NCBI GenBank assembly: GCA_964368755.1
Contig: CAYJCR010000009.1
Span: 1 to 41,558 of the forward strand
Reading direction: 5' to 3'
Length of the DNA: 41,558 nt
Source of the DNA: CALVZT01 sp964368755
GTDB taxonomy: Bacteria; Bacillota; Clostridia; Christensenellales; UBA1242
How positions within the stretch are numbered: position 1 is the stretch's first letter; every line of letters begins with the position of its first letter. A program made the translations under genes and the position numbers. The notes under the pieces are model-generated. The model saw only the letters and a list, made by a program, of their open reading frames with translations, had not been told where the DNA came from and made no database searches. Below are positions 34,736-41,558 of this stretch, in pieces.

Positions 34736-37414
34736 ATGGGATTTTTATCAAGTATTTTTTGTACAGACAATACAAGAAATGTTCGTAGATTAGAGAAAAT
34801 AGCAGCCAAAATCGAGGCTTTGGAAGAAGAATATAAAGCAAAAAGTGATATTCAACTCATCAAGACAACCAAGATACTCAAAGAAAGGTTGGCTCAAGGT
34901 GAGACCCTTAACGATATCTTACCAGATGCATATGCCTGTGTGAGAGAGGCGAGTGCCAGGGTACTTGGCATGCGACACTTCCACGTGCAATTGCTTGGAG
35001 GTATTGCCCTTCATCAAGGGCGTATCGCCGAGATGAGAACTGGTGAAGGTAAGACTTTGGTCGCTACTCTTCCAGCCTACCTTAATGCCTTAGCAGGCAA
35101 AGGCGTGCACGTAGTCACTGTCAACGAATATCTTGCCAAACGTGATGCAGAATGGATGGGCAAAGTCCATAGATTTTTGGGACTTACTGTAGGTGTTGCA
35201 GTAAGTGGAATGACTGATGATGACAAGCGCAAAGCTTATGCTTGTGATATCACATACTGTACCAACAATGAGCTTGGATTCGACTACCTTAGAGACAATA
35301 TGGTAGAGGAGATGGGGCAGAAAGTTCAACGTGGACATAGTTTTGCTATTGTCGACGAAGTTGATAGTATCTTAATAGATGAGGCAAGGACTCCACTTAT
35401 CATAAGTGGTCGAGGGCTCAAGTCTAGTGAGACATATTATGAGGCACAGAAGTTCGCTCGCAGGCTCATTCAAGATACAGATTATGAGATAGATGAGAAG
35501 ACAAAGCAGATCAGACTTACCGAAGAAGGTATAACCAAGGCTGAGAGATTCTTCAACCTTGAGACTTTGTCAGATATCAACAACCTCGAACTCAATCACC
35601 ACATCAACAATGCACTTCGTGCCAACTTCATCATGAAGAGGGACAACAATTACATTGTCAAAGATGGCGAGATAATAATTGTCGACGAATTTACCGGTCG
35701 TCTTATGCCGGGTCGTAGATATAGCGAAGGTCTTCATCAGGCAATAGAAGCCAAAGAAGGCGTTAAGATCAAAGATGAGAACAAGACTCTAGCTACAATT
35801 ACTTTCCAGAACTACTTCCGTCTATACCACAAACTTAGTGGTATGACTGGTACAGCTAAGACAGAGGAGGCAGAGTTCAACGGCATATACAAACTTGATG
35901 TTGTAGTAATGCCAACCAATCTTCCTATGATAAGGAAAGATGCTCCAGATGTCATATATACAACAGAGCAAGGCAAATACAATGCAGTTGTTGAAGAAGT
36001 CAAGAAAGCTTCTACTACTGGTAGGCCTATCCTTATAGGCACAATCTCTGTTGAGAAGTCAGAAGAGTTGAGTGCATTGTTGCACAAGGCAGGAGTTAAG
36101 CACGTTGTTCTTAATGCAAAGAATCACGAACAAGAGTCCGAGATAGTAGCCCAAGCTGGTCGTATCAATGCGGTCACTATTGCAACTAACATGGCTGGTC
36201 GTGGTACTGATATCTTGCTTGGTGGTAACCCTGAGTTCTTGGCAAAGAAGACTTTGAGAGACAAGGGCGTAACTGATGCACTTATCAATATGGCGACTTC
36301 GTATGCTACAACTCTTAGTCAAGAAGTCAAAGATATCAAAGATGAGTACAACAAATTATACTCCGAGTACAAACAAGTTACCGATGAAGAGAAAAAGAAA
36401 GTCATCGAACTCGGTGGTCTTTATATTATAGGCACAGAGCGTCACGAAAGTAGACGTATAGACAATCAGCTCAGAGGTCGTGCTGGACGTCAGGGCGATC
36501 CAGGATCAAGTGTATTCTATGTGTCTATGGAAGATGACCTTATAAGGAGATTTGGTGGCGATAGAATGAAGTCAATCGCATCATTCTTCCGTATTGATGA
36601 CAATGTTCCATTCCAGTTAAGAATGTTATCTAGACAGATAGAGTCTGCACAGAGACGTATCGAAGGTCAGAACTATGCATCTCGTAAGTTTGTCCTAGAA
36701 TATGATGATGTTATGAACAAGCAGAGAGAGATTATCTACAAAGAACGTGACAAAGTTCTTGCAGGAGAGTCTGTTCATCAAGAGATTCTTGATATGTTCC
36801 CTGATCTTGTACACGAAGTTGTGTATGGCAACCTTAGTGATGACAAACCTTACTTTGATTGGAAGTTGGAGCCTATCAATAGTGCTCTTGAAGATAAGTT
36901 ATTCCCTAAAGGTACCAACCTTGTCGATGAGAAGTTCGTAGAAGACTGTGAAGTCAAAGATGTCTATGATAAGATTCTCAATATGGTCATAGAGAAGTAT
37001 GAGGGTGTTGTCAAAGAGGCAATAGAGCATAGCCTTGACTTTGGCAAGTTTGAAAGACACTTCCTATTGCGTGTAGTAGATGTGTTGTGGATGGATCATA
37101 TAGATGCTATGACAATACTAAAAAATGAGATACGTTCTATGGCTTGGGGTAACCAAGATCCATTAGTTTCTTATAAGAGAGAAGGCTTCGATATGTTCGA
37201 GAAGATGGTATCGAAGATAAGAGAAGATACAGCAACATTCTTACTTAGTGTCAAGATACAAGCTCCACCAGAGTTAGTCAAACGTGGTAAGATAGAGACC
37301 AACACCAATGAGAAGTTCGTACAAGCCAAGTCTAACAAGGTAGTTGGACGTAATGACCTCTGCCCATGTGGCAGTGGAAGAAAGTACAAGCACTGCTGTG
37401 GCAAAGATGCATAG
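34736..37414 (+). CDS. secA: Preprotein translocase ATPase SecA
   Basis: An 892-residue SecA, the cytoplasmic motor that pushes preproteins through SecYEG. Walker A MRTGEGKTL is near residue 100 and the DEAD-like box IVDEVDSIL near 205. The preprotein cross-linking domain follows, then NMAGRGTDILLGG (about 485) and QLRGRAGRQGDPGSS (about 578) of the second motor domain. The C-terminus is the zinc motif DLCPCGSGRKYKHCC used for SecB or ribosome contact. Length is standard. AGGAG lies 6 nt before the ATG. prfB follows after 70 nt, as in many Firmicutes. Confidence 0.98.
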   Translation: MGFLSSIFCTDNTRNVRRLEKIAAKIEALEEEYKAKSDIQLIKTTKILKERLAQGETLNDILPDAYACVREASARVLGMRHFHVQLLGGIALHQGRIAEMRTGEGKTLVATLPAYLNALAGKGVHVVTVNEYLAKRDAEWMGKVHRFLGLTVGVAVSGMTDDDKRKAYACDITYCTNNELGFDYLRDNMVEEMGQKVQRGHSFAIVDEVDSILIDEARTPLIISGRGLKSSETYYEAQKFARRLIQDTDYEIDEKTKQIRLTEEGITKAERFFNLETLSDINNLELNHHINNALRANFIMKRDNNYIVKDGEIIIVDEFTGRLMPGRRYSEGLHQAIEAKEGVKIKDENKTLATITFQNYFRLYHKLSGMTGTAKTEEAEFNGIYKLDVVVMPTNLPMIRKDAPDVIYTTEQGKYNAVVEEVKKASTTGRPILIGTISVEKSEELSALLHKAGVKHVVLNAKNHEQESEIVAQAGRINAVTIATNMAGRGTDILLGGNPEFLAKKTLRDKGVTDALINMATSYATTLSQEVKDIKDEYNKLYSEYKQVTDEEKKKVIELGGLYIIGTERHESRRIDNQLRGRAGRQGDPGSSVFYVSMEDDLIRRFGGDRMKSIASFFRIDDNVPFQLRMLSRQIESAQRRIEGQNYASRKFVLEYDDVMNKQREIIYKERDKVLAGESVHQEILDMFPDLVHEVVYGNLSDDKPYFDWKLEPINSALEDKLFPKGTNLVDEKFVEDCEVKDVYDKILNMVIEKYEGVVKEAIEHSLDFGKFERHFLLRVVDVLWMDHIDAMTILKNEIRSMAWGNQDPLVSYKREGFDMFEKMVSKIREDTATFLLSVKIQAPPELVKRGKIETNTNEKFVQAKSNKVVGRNDLCPCGSGRKYKHCCGKDA

Positions 37415-37484
37415 ATTAGATAAGTACATTCGAATATAAATAACAAACTATTGCATCAAAAAATATAATAATAGGAGCCAAATA

Positions 37485-38592
37485 ATGCTAGAAGACGAAA
37501 ATCTACTACTCAAACAACTCAAAGAGAAGATCAAGTACATAAAGGAGTGTCTTTGACGAAACTAATCTCAAAGCACAATTTGTTGAACTCAAAAAAGAGC
37601 AAGAGAACCCTGACTTCTGGCTTGACACAACAAAAGCAACTTTGCATAACAAAAAGCAACGTAGTGTTGAACGTAAACTAGAAGAAATAGAAGAACTCGA
37701 TAAAGCATATGATGAAGCGGCTTTTCTTCTAGAGCTAGGAGAAGTCGATCAGTCCCAAGAAGTGATTGCAGAGATCAAAGACTCCCTTACTTCTCTCAGC
37801 GAGACAATCGAGAGTTGCATTATTGAAACATTGCTCAAAGGCAAGTACGATGACAACAACGCTATCTTAACACTTCATGCAGGAGCAGGTGGGACAGAAG
37901 CCCAAGACTGGGTAAGTATGCTATATCGTATGTACTCAAGGTATTGTGAAAGGAATGATTATTCAATCAAAGTCCTAGATTATCTAGAAGGCGATGATGC
38001 CGGTATCAAGAGTGTATCCTTCCTTGTCGAAGGCGACAAAGCGTATGGGTATCTCAAAGCAGAGAAAGGTGTACATAGACTTGTGAGAATATCTCCATTC
38101 GATGCGAACAAACGTAGACATACAAGTTTTGCCAGCCTTGATGTTATGCCAGAGATAATAGATGAATCAAGCATCGAGATAAGGTCAGAAGACCTTAAAG
38201 TAGATACCTATCGTAGTAGTGGTGCAGGTGGACAACATGTCAATAAGACAGAGTCTGCTATACGTATAACGCATATTCCAACTGGTATAGTTGTAGCATG
38301 CCAGACAGAACGCTCACAGATACAGAATAGAGAGACTGCTATGAGTATGCTAAGAAGTAAGTTGGTGGCTCTCAAAGAAGAGAAGCGTGCCGAAGAGTTG
38401 TCAACAGTAGAAGGCAATCTCAAAAAAATCGAATGGGGCAGTCAGATACGTTCGTATGTATTCTGTCCGTATACTTTGGTCAAAGACCACAGAACAAACT
38501 TTGAGAATAGTAATATTCAAGATGTTATGGATGGTAATATCAAACCATTTATACTAGATTATCTGAAGAAAGCAAACGAAAAGAGGGGATAA
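37485..38592 (+). CDS. prfB: Peptide chain release factor 2, with programmed +1 frameshift
   Basis: A 368-residue RF2 made by joining 23 codons from ATG 37485 (GGAG 8 nt upstream) to the +1 frame starting GAC at 37555. The in-frame TGA at 37554-37556 lies in CTT-TGA-C, preceded by the stimulatory AGGAG, so RF2 shortage promotes the shift: the classic autoregulation. The body contains the catalytic GGQ within SSGAGGQHVNKTESAIRI and the stop-codon recognition region around RISPFDANKRRHTSFASL. It releases peptides at UGA and UAA. An annotation starting at 37642 would lose the N-terminal domain. LOG-family gene 5 nt downstream. Confidence 0.97.
37543..37557 (+). promoter_or_regulatory. RF2 programmed +1 frameshift site
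   Basis: AGGAG-TGT-CTT-TGA-C matches the conserved order of internal Shine-Dalgarno, 3-nt gap, CUU slippery codon, UGA and C of prfB genes. Confidence 0.95.
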
Positions 38593-38597
38593 AAGCA

Positions 38598-39227
38598 ATG
38601 TCAATCAGAGAAAACAAGGATGTAAGAGTATTCGTTGCAGAAGGTTCGCGTATGCCTAAGAATCCACACATTGTAGAGGCTGCGGCTAAGATCGGAGAGT
38701 ATCTTGGTAAGCACCAATATGTGTATTTGCAAGGCTGTAACGAAGATGGGCTTATGGGAGTGACATACAAAGAGTTCATCAAATATAACTCCAAGACCAA
38801 ACTTGTTGATCTCAATGTTGTGTACTTTGACAACTATCACGAAGGTATGATAGGAGAGAGAATACCAGCAAAATGTCTTAATACTCGTCTCAAAGTGTTT
38901 GCTGACAATACTGATGTAATAGTGGTTCTTCCTGGTGCCAATGGTACATTGCATGAGTTTGCTACATTCTTCGAGATTAACAGAATGTATCCTGGGGCTT
39001 ATGAGATATTGCTTGTCAATATTGATGGCTTTTATGATAGCCTTATTGAGTTCATTAGAGTCCAAGAAAGCGAAGGTTTGTGTGTGCCGGGAGAGTTTGA
39101 TGAGAGAGTAACTGTTGTCACAAATGCAGAACAAACAATTGAACACATCAGGGCATATAGGCGCAAACCTGTTGCAGAAAGATTCGTATCGGGTTACATC
39201 CCAGCCAAAGAGAAACAGAATAAGTAA
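38598..39227 (+). CDS. LOG-family protein (nucleotide phosphoribohydrolase-like)
   Basis: A 209-residue Rossmann-fold protein of the LOG/lysine-decarboxylase-like family, which cleaves ribose 5-phosphate from nucleotides. GCNEDGLMGV (about 48-57) corresponds to the first Gly-rich loop. The signature PGGxGTxxE appears as PGANGTLHE (about 113-121), keeping the catalytic Glu but changing the second Gly. The insertion FDNYHEGMIGERIP is unusual, so this may be a divergent subgroup with another substrate. AGGGGAT lies before the ATG; co-transcribed with prfB, whose stop is 5 nt upstream. Confidence 0.8.
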   Translation: MSIRENKDVRVFVAEGSRMPKNPHIVEAAAKIGEYLGKHQYVYLQGCNEDGLMGVTYKEFIKYNSKTKLVDLNVVYFDNYHEGMIGERIPAKCLNTRLKVFADNTDVIVVLPGANGTLHEFATFFEINRMYPGAYEILLVNIDGFYDSLIEFIRVQESEGLCVPGEFDERVTVVTNAEQTIEHIRAYRRKPVAERFVSGYIPAKEKQNK

Positions 39228-39231
39228 TACA

Positions 39232-39256
39232 AATAGGCAATGTGCCTATTTTTTTT
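39232..39256 (+). terminator. intrinsic terminator of the prfB operon
   Basis: AATAGGCA / TGCCTATT 8-bp stem with a 3-nt loop and a run of eight T. Confidence 0.9.
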
Positions 39257-39282
39257 GCGTTACCCCAAAGGCTCTGAAATGG

Positions 39283-39312
39283 TTGCTTGGGAAAGCCAAA
39301 AAGTGCTATTAT
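39283..39312 (+). promoter_or_regulatory. promoter of the TIGR02206-like gene
   Basis: TTGCTT (39283-39288), 18-bp spacer, extended -10 TGCTATTAT (hexamer 39307-39312). An AGGAG at 39320-39324 lies far from the ATG and no small ORF follows it. Confidence 0.55.
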
Positions 39313-39373
39313 CATAGTTAGGAGAAAGAAGTTTTATCTCAATATTTTACCTAAAGTATAAGGGAGTTAATAT

Positions 39374-40210
39374 ATGAACTTTTTTGAAAAAATGCTTAAA
39401 GGGCTAGACGGTCAGATGATAGAACCTACAATGTATGGGTGGTTCCATATTTTATTCATCGTACTTGTGATAGCAGGGGCTGTACTTCTTGGTTGGTTTG
39501 GTCGCAAAAGTAACGATAGGACAAATAGAATAATCATACTTACATTGTCTTTGGTATGTATTGTATTCGAGATATACAAGCAACTCAACTTCTCATACAA
39601 TTGGATGACAGATACTTGGAGATATCAATGGTATGCTTTTCCATTCCAATTCTGTTCAACTCCTATGTATGTTGGACTTATTGCCGCTTGCATACCTAAG
39701 TGTAAAGTGCAAGATGCATTGTTCTGTTTCTTGGGTACATATGGACTTTTTGCTGGCTTGTCCGTTATGGCATATCCATCAACCGTTTTTGTTGAAACAA
39801 TAGGTATTAATATTCAAACCATGGTACACCACGGCATAATGGTTGTTATGGGAGTGTATATGTTGTGTTGTGGAAGAGCAAAACTCAAGTTTTCAACAAT
39901 CCTCAAAGCAACGATAGTATTTGTATGTTTGACAGCACTTGCTATTGTAATGGATATTATTTATGTCAAAGCCGGTGGCACGCAGACCTTCAATATGTTC
40001 TATATCAGTCCTTACTTTGATTGTTCGTTGCCATTACTTAGCCTTATTGCACCAAAAGTTCCGTATGTGGTATTCCTGCTCATTTATATTGTGGGCTTTG
40101 CAATAGCAGGACTTGTAGTGCTACTTGCAAGTATGGGTATTGCTTGGACAAAGAAGAAGATAAATGTGTCTATACAGAATAGGAAAACTATTAAACAAAC
40201 AAAGGAATAA
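39374..40210 (+). CDS. TIGR02206/YwaF-like integral membrane protein
   Basis: A 278-residue protein with seven or eight membrane helices. MYGWFHILFIVLVIAGAVLL at the start, YAFPFQFCSTPMYVGLI in the middle and VHHGIMVVMGVYML resemble the TIGR02206 (YwaF) family, which has conserved His and polar residues inside the helices but no established function. AGGGAG lies 7 nt before the ATG. The RdgB-like gene follows after 5 nt, so they are in one operon with its promoter at 39283. Confidence 0.78.
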   Translation: MNFFEKMLKGLDGQMIEPTMYGWFHILFIVLVIAGAVLLGWFGRKSNDRTNRIIILTLSLVCIVFEIYKQLNFSYNWMTDTWRYQWYAFPFQFCSTPMYVGLIAACIPKCKVQDALFCFLGTYGLFAGLSVMAYPSTVFVETIGINIQTMVHHGIMVVMGVYMLCCGRAKLKFSTILKATIVFVCLTALAIVMDIIYVKAGGTQTFNMFYISPYFDCSLPLLSLIAPKVPYVVFLLIYIVGFAIAGLVVLLASMGIAWTKKKINVSIQNRKTIKQTKE

Positions 40211-40215
40211 GAATA

Positions 40216-40815
40216 ATGAAAGTTTTAATCGCAACAGGGAATGCTGGCAAAGTCCAGATTTATTCCAACATTTTAAACAAGCTAGGTATTGAATGGTGCT
40301 CGCTTAGAGACACTCACGTTGATATTCAAGTTGACGAGACAGGAACAACGACTATGGAGAATGCTATCATAAAAGCCGAGGCTTATCACAAAGCAACAGG
40401 GATGCCTGTTCTATCGAACGATAGTGGACTTATTATAGAAAAACTTGCACCTTGCGATCAACCAGGAGTATTTGTAAGAAGAAGTGGTGGCAGAGAACTA
40501 ACAGACCAAGAACTTATCGATGTATATGCCAAGAAGATCAAAGAGGTTGGAGGATCAAGCGACTCATACTTTGATGTAAGTGTTGCTATTATCGATGACA
40601 AAGGGGTTCTTCATACAGCATCGTTCAAGAGTCCAAGATATATGGTAGATACGCCATCTAAGACAGTCATCAAAGGTATTCCACTAAGATCTCTAGATTA
40701 TGATAGAGTGTCAGGCAAATATATGTCAGAGATGACTATGGATGAAGCCAATGCATATGAGGGCAAATGCATGCAAGATCAGATAGCATTCATTCGCAAA
40801 TGTTTTGTAAAATAA
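40216..40815 (+). CDS. rdgB: Non-canonical purine NTP pyrophosphatase (RdgB/HAM1 family)
   Basis: A 199-residue house-cleaning enzyme that hydrolyses dITP, ITP and XTP to monophosphates. TGNAGKVQIYSNIL is the N-terminal substrate loop. ETGTTTMENAIIKAEAY corresponds to the E-x-x-x-F-xx-NA-x-KA segment. LSNDSGLIIE keeps the catalytic Asp of the usual DDSGL, with the first Asp replaced by Asn, and PGVFVRR replaces PGVYSAR. The C-terminus (PSKTVIKGIP, VSGKYMSEMT) is more divergent than usual, so specificity may have shifted. The ATG is 5 nt after the preceding stop. Confidence 0.82.
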   Translation: MKVLIATGNAGKVQIYSNILNKLGIEWCSLRDTHVDIQVDETGTTTMENAIIKAEAYHKATGMPVLSNDSGLIIEKLAPCDQPGVFVRRSGGRELTDQELIDVYAKKIKEVGGSSDSYFDVSVAIIDDKGVLHTASFKSPRYMVDTPSKTVIKGIPLRSLDYDRVSGKYMSEMTMDEANAYEGKCMQDQIAFIRKCFVK

Positions 40816-40851
40816 TATTATGACTGTATGAACGCAAAAAGGAGAAAAAGT

Positions 40852-41528
40852 ATGAAAAACATTGTATTGACTGGGGCAAGTGATGGCTTAGGCAGAGCAA
40901 TTGCCACCAAGTGTCTAAAACAAATCGGAGGGGGTACAATATAATTGCTCTATGCAGAACTCGACCTGATTACAAGTGCGATTTCATTCCAACCGATTTG
41001 ACTATCCCTGAGTCTATAAAGAAAGCCTGCGATGGTATAAAAACTAGATATACAAAAATAGATTGTGTTATCAACTGTGCTGGAGTGCCAGGCATAGAAG
41101 AACTCAACAAAATAACTTATGAGTGTCTAGATAGAACAATGAAAATTAATTCGCTAGCACCAATGTATATAGTGTCACAATTATTTGACCTTATTAAAAG
41201 TAGCGAAGCTGATATTATCAATATTGGTTCTACTATTGGGCTAAAACAAGGATGTCCCAATCAACTAGCATACACTACTTCGAAGTGGGCAATAAGGGGC
41301 ACAAGTTACAACCTTCAATTAGAACTAGCCAAAACAAAATCACGAGTAATACAATTGAGTGTTGGCGGAATGAATACTCGTATGCATACCAAAGTCACTG
41401 GCAAAGAGATAGAGCGTCCACAGGATTGGATGAACCCAGGAGATGTCGCAGATATTATCTTCTATATTATGTGCTTGCCAAAGAATATTGAAATCAGCGA
41501 TATAACTATCAATAGAAAAGTATTATAA
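40852..41528 (+). CDS. Short-chain dehydrogenase/reductase, frame broken at a G tract
   Basis: An SDR enzyme split over two frames. From ATG 40852 (GGAG upstream) the first frame encodes MKNIVLTGASDGLGRAIATK, with the TGxxxGxG cofactor loop, and stops at TAA 40942. The rest lies in another frame starting GYNIIALCRTRPD (40932) and contains NCAG, INIGS with the catalytic Ser and YTTSK with Tyr and Lys. The frames join at GGAGGGGGTAC (five G at 40930-40934): six G or three G would restore a continuous protein of about 225 residues. It may be a real pseudogene, a slippage-switched gene or an assembly error. Substrate unknown. No other gene follows before the window end. Confidence 0.82.
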
Positions 41529-41558
41529 AAACATAAAATAAAAAGACAAGTTTAGGAC

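Overview
The window looks like a chromosomal piece from a low-GC, endospore-forming Firmicute, most likely an uncultured Clostridia lineage known from metagenome assembly. The evidence is a three-gene spore-germinant receptor operon, an rpsF-ssb-rpsR operon, RecD2, SecA with a C-terminal zinc motif, an RF2 gene with its programmed frameshift, and AGGAG-type ribosome binding sites. A run of exactly 100 N at 24045-24144 marks a scaffold gap. No tRNA, rRNA, CRISPR array, transposase or prophage gene was seen.

Layout. 1-12.8 kb: single genes and short operons for a DUF1003 membrane protein, a GT4 glycosyltransferase, a DEAD-box RNA helicase, a ferredoxin/PNPOx pair, a MATE-like transporter, a Nudix hydrolase, a GT2 membrane glycosyltransferase, an ABC-2 exporter pair, an iron-type alcohol dehydrogenase and a HAD phosphatase. 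Most are separated by clear intrinsic terminators. 12.8-18.4 kb: a predicted lipoprotein with Ig-like repeats, then the germinant receptor operon behind a sigma-G-like promoter. 18.4-20.8 kb: the rpsF-ssb-rpsR operon on the minus strand, with a family of palindromic modular repeats placed directly after the stop codons of the germination C gene, ssb and rpsF. 20.8-31 kb: a small membrane-anchored protein, a GNAT acetyltransferase, and a roughly 3000-residue surface protein with DUF6273-like domains and many InlB-type repeats, cut by the gap. 31-41.5 kb: housekeeping genes: recD2-comF, a small Xre regulator facing a Cys-containing microprotein, secA, prfB with a LOG-family gene, a TIGR02206-like membrane protein with a RdgB/HAM1 pyrophosphatase, and a frameshifted SDR oxidoreductase.

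Themes worth attention. (1) Several genes (5604, 12837, 14665, 20833, 22034, 31173 and probably 34322) lack a Shine-Dalgarno sequence and carry a -10 box about 6 nt before the ATG, which suggests leaderless transcripts. (2) Two reading frames are broken at poly-G tracts (10 G in the PNPOx gene, 5 G in the SDR gene), which could be phase-variable loci or assembly errors. (3) The post-stop repeat family includes a perfect 161-bp inverted repeat around rpsR. (4) The rpsF leader can fold so that a CCG-bearing element resembling the S6:S18 site closes over the ribosome binding site. All family assignments come from reading motifs by eye, without database searches.
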